Positions 35,146 to 48,482 are shown, counted from the first letter of the stretch. The stretch: 64,000 nt of DNA from Climacteris rufus (GCA_013398175.1 VZRZ01006498.1:757081-821080), one strand, 5' to 3'. Made by a program: numbers and translations. The notes: generated by a model from the letters alone, not told the origin.

Positions 35146-38100
35146 GGAAGCTAAAATTTAGCTTTCCTCCACCGACTGAAACCCATTTTAAGCAAATACT
35201 ATGTTCAAAGTGAATTGTCACATGAAGAATTTTTTTTTCCTCAGTAAGGACTGCTTTGTTCCAATAAACATGGTATAGGTAATACAAATAAGGCAGTGGC
35301 ATGAAAAATGTCCATTGTAGTCTACTGTTCTAGTACAGCTTTAATACGTAGTAGCTGAGCATTTGTTTCCTTTTCTTGCATGTTTTGTGGTGAAACCAGA
35401 ATCTTTATATACCTCCAGTAAAAAAAACCCCAGCAAAATAATTCTAAACTAAAAGGAACAATCCAGTGAAAAACAAAACCCCCAAACCGATACATTTTTT
35501 ACTGTCTCTGCATACTCTGTAGAGAACAGACTGCAATCTGGTCATAAAAGATGCAGCAGAACAGAGTGACTTCAATAGCTAAGAAGAATTCCTTTAAACA
35601 AGATGGATTATTTTGATTTTAAGAACTCTGTTGGAAGCTAAAACAATAGATTCAGTAGCTCAGTAGAAAAAATAATTTAAATGAGTGTCATCTACACAGA
35701 CTTTTTATTCAGACATGAAGGTTATTTTCCTCTGCCTCAGTTCAGCTGCACCAATGGGGCAGAGCAGCTGGTGCTGGTGTCCATGGCAGTTGCCAGACTG
35801 TGCCGAGAGGTGGCTGGCAGTGCCTGCTGGTGTGGATGGGGGGAACCAGTCACTATGAGATCCAGCAGCTGCTGCAGCAGACCCTGATGCTCATTATCTG
35901 GAAATATCATAGTTCTACCAAATAGCTGCGCATTCTTATCCAGAACCAAGCCAAATACTATGGTCTTTACAAAATCTATGTTCTAGAATCAGTTGTATTT
36001 CCCAGAAGAATTGCATTTTCAGCTCAGACGTATGTCCCCTCTGCATGTAGCTGACTATCTATATTCAATAAGCAATTTTGAGTTTGGCTGTCAGTCTAGA
36101 GTTTTTATTCTTATGTAAGTGAATTCTTTTGCTGATTTCCATGTCTGGACTGCAATACATGATTATATATATTTTTTTACAGATTGATTTTTCAGTACAA
36201 AAAGGGTGAGGTATTTCACTATTGAATTGCCAGTCTCTCATTATGGACTGAAGTGAATAGTAGTGAATATTACCAATGTGACTGGCTGTGAGGGAGGTTC
36301 CTGTGTTTAAGCAGAAAACAGAAAAATCAGGGGTAAGAAACAAACCGTGTATATTTTAACGGCCATGGCTAAGCTCAGCTGTCTTTACATAGCTGTCTAA
36401 AATTAGAGATTATTTCATTTATGTTCAATGTTAAGTTAATGCAGAGAACCTCTAGGCATTTCTAAAATATTTATGTATATGTAATCCTATAATGGAATGA
36501 TTCATCCTCTGGAATTCCTTATTTTATCACTTGTCAATAAATAGAGAATAAACTTCAAACTTAAATTAAATCAAATTTTGGATAGCCAAGTGGTGAGACA
36601 AATCCCATGCTCTGAATAAGAATATTAGCAGATATGCATTGATACATGAATAGCCACTCTAGGTGTTTAAATTGTTTGCAGTCGGGACTGGTTTATATTT
36701 CCTTTTTTAACTTAAACACTTAGGTTTTTTTAATAAAATGGGTTAGAAACATAAATAAACAACTACTTTTTTTTTTTTTTTCATAGCACATATAACACCT
36801 TCAGTTTTGAATATGGGCTGCCATGTATTATTCCTCCCTAAAGTAAATTATGTACCTATCCTTTGACTTTCAAACATGAAAGTTTGACTCCAGCAGGTGG
36901 GATGATACTAAATATATCATCATTGAAAAGGATATCAGGGTAAGAAAAAGTTATCAACAAATGTGAATATAGTGACTCCAAACTGTTCACTGCAATAAAG
37001 ACATCCCTATTTTGTATGATAAACCTCAAGAAGTTGTCTCAAGCAGTTGTCTTGTTTATGTAATTGGAAATTCAGTTTTCCTTGAATACAGAAAAGATAA
37101 CTCAGTGACAAGGGATTTCTTTTTGCTAGTTTCTCTGAACATTTATTTTAATTAAATTGAATACAAAAAATCCTTATTGTGACTAAAAGCTTGATTAAAA
37201 ATTGTATAAGCAAGCAAATAAAACATAAGCATAAATTTAGTACTAAAACTTGTATGCTGAGTAGGAAAGAGGTATGAGGTGACCTTGGCACTAGACAAAA
37301 TTGTGTGGGCTGACTTGCACCCCTCCTATTTGGGTCTGGTTACATTTTTAGTGGACTGGTTGAATCGACAACATAGAAATTGTACTTTGCGACCCCCACA
37401 TAAAATTTAAGTGGTTTAGACACATTTTTGTCTGCTCAAATTGTTTGAAGCAATGCTAACTCTATATTACAGTTCTTAAAGAGTGAAAATATACTGCCTA
37501 CAGTGTGTTCTGTGGAATGTCAGGAAAACAGGTGAAGCATTTGGATGTATAAACTCTTCTGTGTGAGTTGGAGGGAGGAAAACCTGGCTCAGCCTTGTGC
37601 TGTTTACTCTTTGGGATTGATTTATGCTGAAAATCTCCCCAGCAATATTCATGTTTCATCACCGTGTGCAAACTGGGATGGTCTAAAACAGGGCTAACAG
37701 TTCTGCAGTATGAACAGTCAAAAGCCCAGGTTATTAACTGTCTTTTGTCTTCAGCATTGTAAGTATACTTGCTCAGTTCTCTGAAAGGCTAGAAAAACGA
37801 ACAACCATTTTCCATTGAAATTTCAGAGTTTTTTTCCGGTTGGTGCTTGGAGCTTCACCACTGCAAGGAGAAAATGAGATGGGGCTGAGCAAGCCCTTGG
37901 TTCTTCTTTTCTCCACAAGTTTCCAGACAAGGTCTATGTATGTTAAAAATCCCCCAAACAAAACCACCAACACTTTCCCTGCAAGCTGCACAATATCCTC
38001 AGTTAAAACACATCTAAAAGCTCTAGTGTTTACATAGCATTTCTACCAAACTTTGGTTAAAAGTTAGACAAAACTACCATTACAAGATATGACTACTACA

Positions 38101-40625
38101 TGCAATTTTTAACTAGAATGTGACAATTAAATTACATACAATGATGTTTAAAAGAATGTCTTTTGTCTAGCATTGGGCAACCTGACATAAGCTGCTATTA
38201 TTTAATGTTTATCTTATGGCTGTGTTCGACTCTAAGTTTGCTTTATTTTATTTCATGTTTAGATCATTCAAAGTCACAGTTACTGTTCAATTCTAAGACA
38301 AAACGTATCATTAAAAGTGCATTGGCTTTGGTTAATGCAAACAAATTCAAAAAATAAACCAAATATATTAATCAGAAAAATATTCAGTTGTATGTGCCTA
38401 CATTTGGAAAGTCTTAGGTAAAATATGTTTTAGTTCTGCCTTCAAAATGATAGCTTCTGTTCAAGATCTCGTTCAAGCTTTGTAGGAAAGCTGGACACTG
38501 TGACTGGCAAAGGTGCACCTAAGATCTGGGTGTGCTGAAGGACTATTTGAGAATCATTAAAAAAACCCAACACAACAAAACAAAACAAAACCCCAGACCA
38601 GAAATAAGTCTTATTTAGATGTATACTGATAGATATATACTGACAAATATATGATATGAACAAAACACTATACTAACGTAAACAGCAAACAGTTTGTGCT
38701 AAATGCCATAGTGTGTTCTACCATACAACTCACTGGAGAAATGAACCAGAGTGCAGGCAGTCTGAAGGTTCTCATTGCTTTTTCTGTGTTTACCCTTCCT
38801 GAAATCACCTTTCTTCTACTTCATAGAGCAGATAGAATGTTGTTTACTCTAAAATGGCTGCTACACCACAAATACTTGTTATGACATCACAGTCCAGGAA
38901 GTGATCTTCAGGCTTCGGCTATTTCAAATTCTGTTCCTCTGAGGAAAGACAAGGCACAGAGTCATTCCTGATATTTCCATCTTACTCAGTTCTCAGTCTG
39001 AATGTCAATTTCATCAAGTAACTCTGAGCTTCTTATATCCAGTAGGACCCATATGGCAACACTACAAACTATTTCTTCAGCTTTTTACTCCCAAAACACT
39101 ATGTGCCAGCAGTTGGAAATTGATGTACCTCAAATCAAAGAACAAAATCTAGCAAAGAATCAGCTACTCCTCCCCAAATGAATGTGGAAGGATTTTCTTC
39201 AAATAGCAGATGCATAAATGGAAACCATACTTATAGATGTATATATGCATACACGTGTGCTTGATATTTAATGTCTCTCTACAATCATTGTTTATGCAAC
39301 TGAATTGGCATCCTGGTCAAAACAGTTAATAGATTCTAGAGACTGCTTTGGACCAGCCAGCTGAAGCACAATTTGATTGTATCAATATGTGTGCAATACC
39401 AATAGTATGTGTGAACCTATGCCCCAGACCGTAAATGATCCCAGTGTGTCTCACATACCACTAGGTGTTTATGTTTAGTCAACAGGTTCAAGTCTTAGTT
39501 CAGAGTGAGCTTTAGTTCTCCTTTCTACTGTGCTGTGTCAACCTTCAGCTTCCCCCACCTGCAGACTCTGTAGTTAGTGACCATACCAAGTCTACGAGCT
39601 ACTGTGGGAGTTCAGATATAGCATACAAGGCTGGTATGTTAGCCAGCCATCAAAATTTAAGGGTCTTAATAAATAAATGGAAAGGACTCAGGTAATATTT
39701 GACACTGGAATCACTGAGTAAAATATTGGCAGAGTTGAAGATGCAAATATCTTTTGATATATTATTTGTCCTAGTAAATCAGAATTACGAATAATATTAA
39801 GTGCAATGCTGCTCTGCCAGACAGATAAGACTCACAGCATGGTTAAGACTGCTGACGTAATACTGTTTCAAGGTAAAGAGGTTTTTATGTACTTATGTAT
39901 TTAATATGATCCAAATGTGTCAGAGTTTCCACCAGGTAATTAAGTTCTAGTAGATTATTCTAAGAAAAGTACTTCAATGAAATTTCAAATATTGTATTCA
40001 AAAAAATAATCACAAATACTTACAGCTGTTTATTCATCCATTAGGCAACTGGTTTTATCTCTCCATAAAAAGAGAATCAAACACCAGTCTGCAATCACAT
40101 TATTAAACCCTTCAGATCAGGAAAGAACAGTGGAATGACAATATTGCTATTCTGTAGGTTATGACTACAGTCAGACTAATACAATCAAAACATACTTCTT
40201 CAAAGATCAAAATTTTCTTCAGTACAGGAGACATGTAAGTGGGACATTTGTCAAAGATAAATCATTCTGATTATCTGTGACAGGGTTTATTTGATACAAA
40301 TAGCAATTATATGAATTGCATGTCACACCCACTAAAACATTAAAATAATATGCAGCGATCAGATTTCATTAACACCTACAAGATTTTGGATTAGTGTGCA
40401 GAGATCTTGTGCTCTGGGCACAAGCTAGAGAACTAGAGTGAACCTTAAATTTTTTTTCTGATCTTTTATGATTTTGAGTTTTTTGAAAGCAGCATGTTAG
40501 ACATACAAAAATAAGATCACAAGTCATTAAGAAAGTATTGAGAATGAAATTAAATGGGAGGAAATATTTTTTTAGTTTTTAATTAAAGATACTAGTGTTC
40601 ACATAGGATCAAGTTTTAGCAAAAT

Positions 40626-40705
40626 ATATTATTTTATATTTTATATTTTATGTTTTATGTTTTATAGTTTATAGTTTATCATTTAGTTTATAGTTTATTT
40701 ATGTT
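40626..40705. repeat. AT-rich tandem repeat, units of 9 bases
   Basis: Repeats of TTTTATATT drift into TTTTATGTT and then TTTATAGTT. Ends just before a CR1 copy. Confidence 0.8.
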
Positions 40706-40719
40706 TAAACCCTATTTTC

Positions 40720-41176
40720 CATAGAAATATTATTTAAAAAGGGAAATAAGGAAGGCCCTGATAACTACAGGCTTGTCAGTCTCACCTCAGTGCCTGGCAA
40801 GATCGTGGACTAACTCCTCCTGGAAACTGTGCTAAGGCACATGGAAAATCATTAGTTGATTGGTAACAGTCAACATGGCTTCACCGAGAGCAAATCAGGC
40901 CTGACATATTTAGGCAAGTACAAGGGACAATCACTTTAAAAAGAGAGTAGGTTTAGTTTAGATAATGTTAGAAATAAATTCTTTACTGTGAGGTTGGTGA
41001 TACACTGGAACGGGTTGTTCAGAAAGGTTGTGGACTCCCCATCCCTGCAGGTGTTCAAGACCAGACTGGATTTGGCTCTGAGTAACCTGGTCTAGTGGAA
41101 GGTGTCCCTGCCCATGGAAAGGGCATTGAAACTGGATGATCTTTAAGGTACTTTTCAACCCAAAACATTCTATGAT
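40720..41176 (+). mobile_element. CR1 LINE, internally deleted
   Basis: Top strand. The first 200 bases encode the start of the reverse-transcriptase domain; from about 40736 the frame reads like the family motif NYRLVSLTSVPGKIV, and cagtcaacatggcttcaccg codes SQHGFT. It then jumps to the element's 3' end: gaacgggttgttcagaaagg, ccctgcaggtgttcaagacc and a final aacattctatgattcct. Most of the RT catalytic region between these parts is deleted. Inactive. Confidence 0.85.
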
Positions 41177-41690
41177 TCCTTAAACACACAAATAATGCAG
41201 CAATTAGGACACAAGGCAAAAATGTGGCACAGGCCATTTCATATTCTGTTGTTCAAGCATTCTGAATAAGAAGTATGGGATGATCAGCTCTTGCCATCCC
41301 TGTCTTAATTTACCAAATTATGTAAAGAATTAAATACTGAAAAAAGGAACAGAAAACTGACTGTTGAATTCCCTAAGCTGAATAATCACAAGCATGCAAG
41401 GTTAAAGAATATTTTTTCTGCTTGGAAAGTAGAACAGAGAACTGTGAAAAAACTTGTGTTATACATAAGTGGTGTGGGGAATATTTTTTTTTTTCTTCAG
41501 AATGCAAACTCTTTCATGTGTGTAAAAATGATGTTACAATTAAAAGTCTGAGGTAAATCTAAAGGGAATCCAGAGCCCTGAGAAGAGTGCTAAAAAATTT
41601 GGAAGCAGAGGTAATGTTTTCTTCAATCGTCACAGAAATGTGGAAGACCTTGGTAGAAACAGGTGAGACCATTATATCAATATCTGACTC
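41177..41690. other. Spacer between two CR1 copies
   Basis: No recognised feature except a T run at about 41485-41495. The last part may already belong to the next CR1 copy. Confidence 0.5.
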
Positions 41691-42529
41691 CAGACACCAC
41701 AGAAGAGACCTCAAGAGACAAAATATATGGGGACCTGATGGGATCCCCCTGACCTGAAGAGTTAAATGCATCTGTGGGATCTAGATTGGTTGTAGCATTG
41801 AACAATTATTAGTGGGACGAAATTTAAAAAGTCAACATGCTGGGTCCTGCACCTAGGACAGAGAATTGCCTGGCACAAGTATAAATTGGGAGAGGAGTGG
41901 CTGGAGAGCAGCCCTACAGAAAGGGATCTGGGAGTGCTAGCAGGCAAATGCAATTCTGGGGCAACAAACTCAGCATCCCCAGCCAGTCAGAAAAGGGAGA
42001 TCATCCCCCTGTAGTCAGTGTTGGTTCAGCCTCACCTTGAGTGTTCTGTGCAGTTCTGGGCCCCACAGTTTAAGAAGGATATGAAGGTCCTTGAGCATGT
42101 CCAGAGGAGCTCAACAAAGCTGGTGATAGGGCTGGAAGGAATGTCCTATTAGGAGCAGCCAAGGACTGTGAATTTGTCTAGTTTAGAGAAAACAAGGCTG
42201 AGGGATTACCTTATTGCTTCTTGAGGATGGGATGTGAAGAGAGAAGTGCTGGTCTTTTCTTTCTGTTAGCCAGAGACATGTGGAAATGGTTCAAAGCTGC
42301 ACCAGGGGAGATTTAACCTGGATATTAGGAAACATTTTTTTACTGAGATTGACAGAGGTGGTCAAACACTGGAACAGGCTTCCTAGAGAGGTGATCAATG
42401 CCCCAAGCCTGTCTGTCTTTAAAAGGTGTTCAGACAAAGCCCTTGATAACATACTTTATCTTTTGGTCAGCCCTGAATTGGTCAGGCTGTTGGACTAAAT
42501 GATCATTAAGGGTTTCTTCCAACTGACAT
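41691..42529 (+). mobile_element. CR1 LINE, 3' half of ORF2 and tail
   Basis: Top strand. A phrase near 41730 (gggacctgatgggatccccc) resembles the GPDGI motif before the RT domain. From 41829 the coding is clear but frame-broken: words equivalent to VLHLG, the sequence LESSPTERDLGVLA at about 41909-41943, and the phrase tctgtgcagttctgggcccc for the C-terminus. The 3' end follows: caccaggggagatttaacct, ggatattaggaaac, aacactggaacaggcttcc and ggttggactaaatg-like sequence at about 42490. It ends directly in a pentanucleotide array. Confidence 0.85.
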
Positions 42530-42630
42530 ATTCTATTCTATTCTATTCTATTCTATTCTATTCTATTCTATTCTATTCTATTCTATTCTATTCTATTCTA
42601 TTCTGTTCTGTTCTGTTCTGTTCCATTCTA
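42530..42630 (+). repeat. (ATTCT)n array at the CR1 3' terminus
   Basis: About 14 pure units of ATTCT/TTCTA followed by four units of TTCTG and one of TTCCA. CR1 elements end in a few copies of an 8-base ATTCTRTG repeat; here that end seems to have grown as a pentanucleotide microsatellite. Confidence 0.95.
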
Positions 42631-45600
42631 TGTCATTTAATGAAATAATTCAGTAACAGTATTAAAGAAAAATAGAACCCATTTGGATACAATTCCTAAT
42701 AAAACTGTGATGCTCTTTGCCAAAAGATCTTTTTGATACCAACAGTATAAATTGGTTCAAAGTAGTTTTAAACTTATTCAATTAAGAGGATGTATTGATC
42801 ACTACAAAGTGTGGTGGGCTGAGTGCAATTTTCAAGTCACAAAACTTGGCTAGTGAAGACAGCGTATACAAAAGGAAGTCTTAAATTACACTTCACCTTG
42901 CTTTTATGCTCGTCTTAAACATATGATACAACACTAAGTCATACAAAGAATACTGAGCTAAGCAGACCTTTGGTTTGATTTGCTTTGTAACTTCTGTAAC
43001 ACTAACAATTGAATTATTTCCACTAAAAGGAAGGATTTTATGTTCCCTGTCTATTTCCTGCATTTGACTCTACAATATAGAATCCTGAAGCACTCCTGAA
43101 ATTATTCATCATAAGAATAACTGATATGTAGTTACTCTATATACATGACCTTAGTATATGGAACTATATAATGGGTAGTCTCTTGTCTTTCTCTTTTATT
43201 TTTTTCTTCCCTCTCCCAATTGCCCTTGCCTTTCCCTCCCCTGAATATCTTTAATATTTGTAAAAGAGAAAGGAAGATAAATTATTGCAAGTCTCCTCCT
43301 CAGTGCAACACAAGATTTTCTCAAAAATGCTGCTGCCCAAGTGCTGTGGGGAGACAAGGATTTTAATGAGCCACTAGAGCATGTAGGATTAATAAGATAT
43401 TAATCAAATGTGGATCACCTGCAGACAATGAATAATATATTGGGAAAGACTGCCAAGAATAATAAAAACCAAATGAAGAAATTGAGATGAAGATTATGGT
43501 GAATTATCTTGAAAATTACAGCAGAGTAGAGGTGCTTGGTTCCTGGCCATATCTTAAAATAAGGCATGGTATGCATAAACACAGGTATTTTCTAGTAACA
43601 GATCAAAGGCATATGAAAATGTTCATGTCATACAATAGGACTTGTTTCCTGGGGTAACTTTAACACTGAAGCTAATTTGCTTGATACACAAAATAAAGAG
43701 AGAACAATGCTGTCACCAGCCCTTGAATTTGATACCCTAATTTGGTTATATCAAAAGATATTAATAACTCAGCTAGTGGATTTAATGTTTTTCATGACCC
43801 TGGTTGTGAAGTGGGTTGAGAAATAAGATGTCCCACTCACATTGGTATTTGTTGTGATACTGGAGCATCAGTCAGAACTAGGATGTCTACCAGTAATTGA
43901 AAAGAAAATTGCATTTTTAGAAATAAGCAACAGTTTATGGAACATAACCAGACCCTGAAAGTTAATACTATCATTGTATCAACATTATAAATAATAATTA
44001 TAGTGCTCAGTCCTGGCTGTGTTAAAAATCTAGAGAGAAATATGGTCTTAATTTTTCAATCAAAGGTCAGTTCTCTTCTAATAAAACATTCCCTTCTACT
44101 GGAAACTTGTAATAGTTGACATCAGTAACATTGACATCAGCAGGGAATTTACCCAAGGATCCCAGGGTTCAGCTCCTAGTCTGAGTTCAGTGACTTATTG
44201 AAGTGACCAACACAGATTAAGGACTTTTCACTTTAGAATTTTGCATTTCTAAAAGGATTGCCTCTATTTCTTCAGTGATAGTTTTATTTTTATTAATAAA
44301 ATCGTTTTTCTTAGATATGAAGGAAGGCTTAAAAGTCATGGTGACTGAAGTGGAAGTGACTTATCTCTCTACAGAAAAATAGGAACTACTTCCCTGTCTC
44401 TTGCTACCTTTACTGAATGCAAAGTACTAACCTGTACATTAAGTAATTCTGCACATCATCTGACATAGTTTTGTCCTCACTCAATTTTCCTCATGTCCAT
44501 GTATTTAAAATTTTCCATTATGTAAGAATATGCTTATGTGGCACAATATAGTGTGAAGAAATGAGGTACTTCTAAATCATTCATCTGGAGTACCAGAAAC
44601 CATCTAAACATATTAGCTGGTCAATGACTTAATATGATTTTTTCAAGAATTCAGAATAAATTAATAAATGCAGTGGTTTATTAATTTTTATACTATTTGA
44701 TCATTTAGGTTTCATGAAGTCAAGGTTGTCTAGTAAATATCAATAATTCAAGTACTACTGAATAAATGACATAATGAGGTTTGAATATGTGGCCCAAAAA
44801 GCAAGATAAAAAAGCACTTCATATCTAGTGCCTAGAAAGCACTAGATATCAAAAGTCAATATTTTATTTTTGTTGACCAAAAGATTTGGGAAAAAATCTG
44901 CCTTTTTTTACTAGATGTTAAATGCAGGTGAAAGAATTAAATTCATATGAAACCACAAGTCAATGTCTGCAAGATTTGCAAATCTAGCTCTGCATAGACA
45001 ACAGATTTAGATATGTAAGATCAAATTTCAATAAGTCTTGTATTTTGGGGGTGTTACCCATCCCAAATCAGTTATGCAAGCTTTTCTGATGACAAAGTAT
45101 TAAATACTTGGTTTAAAATTCACATCATTAGATGTATATGCTGCAATCAGACATTTCCTGTTCATGAAAATATATATAATTAAAGAGAGAAAAAATGTAT
45201 GTCAGCTGCCAGATGTGCTATTTGCTTATACAGTGCATACTGTAGACAGGGGGAGAAGTATAAGACATGTTATTTTGTCTCCTTACAAACTCTCATTTTT
45301 AAGAGTTTTGAATGCAGTTGTTTTCATAATGATCATCATACCAGAGCTGCAGGAATACACAATTCTCTATCATCTAGTGGCTTATCTTATTATACTTTTA
45401 GTGCTATGCCATATCATCTTTGCCACTATTTTGCAAGGCAGTTGCATAAGACATTGTGGAAGGATTGCAGATGGCATGGTCCCTTCACCAAGGGGAAAGA
45501 CACTGCAGACAAATAGCCACAAGGGAAGGGTAGCATGTGCAGCAACAGTGGGCACAGAGTACTTGTCTGTATTGTCAGGAGAAAAGTGAACTTGTTTTAC

Positions 45601-47199
45601 CAGAAAGAGAGATCAGACTGTGAGATATAACTGGGACCTCTTAAAATGAGGTCTCTCACTGGCCTGAAATGCAAAGAGTTTATGCCCTCCTGATTTTGTT
45701 TTGACAGTGAATGTATCTCATAAACTTTCAGTTTGGAAATCCAAGCTGCTTCATTCTCCTAAATATCAACTCTTTCCTAAGTTTGGTGGTGTTTTCACAA
45801 TGTCTGTCTTACCTTCCCATCTCTGTGTTCATAGATTTCATAGTAATTTTAGGTGTTGTCTCTAACTATAATTTCTTTGAATGTTTAGTGAAGATTTTAT
45901 AGTGAGATAACTGAAGAGATTAGACTCAGTTATTAATTTGCAGCCTAAAAGAAATTCATACTGGCTTCCAGCTCCTTGTAGTCTTCTTTGATCATTAGGC
46001 TGTGTGTGAAAATATCACTATCAGCAGTTAACATAGACACACTATTACATCTACCTTCAGTCACACACTGTCATCCCCTCCCTACATGGTAGCCCAGAGG
46101 TGAAATAGCTAAAAAGGAAGCACTTCACAATGTTTAGAGATATTCAAACCTCCTCAAAACTTGAAACAGTTCACATAAAAGGACATTTGAAGTTTGAATA
46201 ATCACTTAGTTAAATATGTACATCAGTATCTCAACTAAGCAGAAACAGGATTAAGATTTGTTTCATAAAAAAAAAGCAGTGCTCTACCCTGGAAATCCAA
46301 AATCTGCAAGAAATAGGATTCATTTCAGGCTGATGCAGATCAAATATAACAACCAAAAATCTCATATTCCAGACAAAAAAAAATCCCAACAACCTTTTGC
46401 CTTTCTTTCTTGAAAAAAAATCTCTATAAGTAATTTCTCTGTAAAATTATGTGTGCTGCAAAACATGGACTTATAATAGAAAAGCCCATTTGTTGACAAT
46501 ATCTACAAAAAATCTGAACAAAGTGCAACTTCTTGATCAGAAGAATTTGTTAAAGACATTTAGTCTTGGTGATGGAGAAACAACCTCATGATGATCTGTG
46601 TTAATTTGGCAACATCATGTGAAAGCCATTTGAAAACATTGGAGCTGATAAAGAACTATCCTTTCCCTCCCTTATGCTAATATTATTATTACTAGGGTAG
46701 GTTGTGGACTTGCAGCTGTTGTCATAAGTGATTATGTAGTGATTAGATTGGTTTACCTGCAGTGCTCATCTGCAACGTTTGACTTCAGTGCTCCAGTGAG
46801 ATAATATCCTCATTTATTAAACTAAGATGATTTTGCACACATTTGATAAATTAAATTCTATAAATTGATTTCTCTCTTGGTGGAAGAAAAAAACCTGAAA
46901 CTCCACAAACAACAGGTGGGATTCCCAGAACTTGCCTCAAAGCACAGATCTATGTATTTAAAAGAGTTATAAAAATGAGGGTGGGCTCAAGACACGCAAT
47001 GATTTTCTGAAACAGAAGAGCCAATAATGTGTTCAACTGATACTTTTTCTTTCCCCAAAATAAAATCGCTTTCACCTACATCTCACACAAATAACACATT
47101 GAACCAAATAATGCTTTTTGCTTTGGAATATATGCATATACGAACAATGAAGATAACTCTTGGACAAAACATATAATGTGGGATCCATCAGCCCAAGTA
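42631..47199. other. AT-rich sequence without a recognisable gene
   Basis: No gene recognised. A hairpin lies at 44821-44849. A 141-codon open frame at 45164-45589 (top strand) contains a hydrophobic run but no recognisable domain, overlaps another long frame in a different phase, and has no splice support. Confidence 0.6.
44821..44849. repeat. Perfect inverted repeat, 11-bp arms
   Basis: ATATCTAGTGC, a 7-base loop (ctagaaa) and the exact reverse complement. Confidence 0.75.
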
Positions 47200-47535
47200 A
47201 GGAGAGACTGATGTAGCTTCATGTTCCCATGTCCAAGCAAGGCTGAAGATGTATTTCCAGTGAGTGCATGTGCACATTACACACATATACACCACATATA
47301 TGCATATAAACATGGCTGGATGCACAGATCTCAGGCATATACTCAGTTCATTCACACCAGCATAGACAGCACCAATGTTCCCATCCTGCTGTCCTCTCTG
47401 GCTGAGCAGGATGGACTCCATTAATGGAAATACATATACCTACATACAAGGTAGATCAGCAGCAGGACTCAGACACTCAGTCTGTCATGTGGATGTCCCA
47501 GACCTGCCGCTGGCACCTCACATGTACAAGCATGT

Positions 47536-47538
<3 letters not shown>

Positions 47539-47568
<30 letters not shown>
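47539..47568. repeat. (CA)15 microsatellite
   Basis: Fifteen uninterrupted CA units, continued by gacaca. Confidence 0.97.
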
Positions 47569-47573
<5 letters not shown>

Positions 47574-48263
47574 AGAGTTGGTCCAAACTCCCCCAGGTCC
47601 CACAGGTCCTGTACTATCCCCCTTAGTAATATACAGTTCCTCTCATGGCCTTATGGACTCACTGGTCTGTAAGGTTCCTCAGGTCACTAGACCTGCTCGT
47701 TGGCTCCAACTTTGCTAGTGATTATACCTGTGCTCTCAAACCTGCTCTCACTCCAGTTGCAGCACCATGGAGACACAGGCTCTCTGATCCATGGTCTGGT
47801 TCCAGTTCCAGCTGCACTCAAATCCCAATATACACTCAGGCACACCGAACAGAGAGCCCTCACCCAGGGGAAAGGGAATTACTTAAGAGGATAGGCACAG
47901 GATGTAGACAGAGAAGTGTATTTACATGTGGCTCTTTACTCTTTTACTCTTTACTCTTTTACCCTTTTATTTCCTGTATATGTTCCTCCTCAAATCTCCA
48001 AAATCCCTCCCTTTTCCACGTTTGGTTACTCTCCTAAATGCCTCGTAGTGAATCCTGTGTAATCTCAAAATGTTCCTCCCCTGCATCCCATCATGTGTTC
48101 CACCTTCACACTCCAAATCCTGCTCAGTGTCAAAGGTGACCTGAAGAGCTGGCTCCAGTGACTCTTAGTGATGAGTTTCCCACCTGAACACGAGGGATTG
48201 AGAGTCCCCTGGGTCAGCCCTGGGAGCTGCCCAGACAATGTGCTTCCTCCAGAGTCTTAATTT

Positions 48264-48346
48264 GGATTCGAACCTGCCATTGCGCCCTGTGAGGGGCCTG
48301 GCTGTACCCTAGCATAGGATTATTTGGGCTACTTCCAGTTGAGCTA
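48264..48346 (-). promoter_or_regulatory. RNA polymerase III-like A and B boxes
   Basis: On the bottom strand TAGCTCAACTGG (48346-48335) fits the tRNA A-box consensus TRGCNNARYNGG, and GGTTCGAATCC (48274-48264) is a perfect B box. The boxes are 60 bases apart, longer than in an ordinary tRNA but possible for one with an intron or for a SINE promoter. The sequence between does not fold into an obvious tRNA and the T-stem pairing is broken, so this is not a working tRNA gene. Confidence 0.4.
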
Positions 48347-48482
48347 TCTTCATTTCACTCCAGTGACCCTGCTTCTTTTCTGGAATGTAGGACAAGCAGC
48401 TTTCCTTCTTGTCTTTGGGAATTTGAGCCTAATTTCTGAAATTTACAATCTTCCCGTCCTTTACTACCATTTTTATCATCAA

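Larger units (their letters stand above)
33362..40625. other. AT-rich sequence without a recognisable gene
   Basis: No gene recognised across 7.3 kb. Contents: the N gap at 33689-33761 with (TA)n at its right edge, an A-rich low-complexity patch (35051-35145), a GC-richer patch at 35720-35890 of unknown nature, and a T run at about 36766-36781. Open frames over the A-rich patch (34979-35302, bottom strand) are phenylalanine-rich artefacts. Confidence 0.6.
47200..48346 (-). repeat. GC-richer block, probably a transposon of unknown type
   Basis: This block stands out from the AT-rich surroundings and is bounded by simple repeats. On the bottom strand it has an AATAAA signal (top-strand tttatt 47966-47971) beside a pentamer-rich tract (ctctttactc units, about 47932-47968), and at its right end tRNA-like A- and B-box motifs. 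It could be an LTR, a long SINE-headed element or a mosaic. Open frames up to 130 codons (47645-48037) have no recognisable domain. Confidence 0.4.

Noticed and set aside
34979..35302. 107-codon phenylalanine/valine-rich frame, bottom strand
   Set aside because: It covers the A-rich low-complexity patch; an artefact of poly-T translation.
45164..45589. 141-codon top-strand frame with a hydrophobic stretch
   Set aside because: No recognisable family, overlapped by another long frame in a different phase, and no promoter or splice context.
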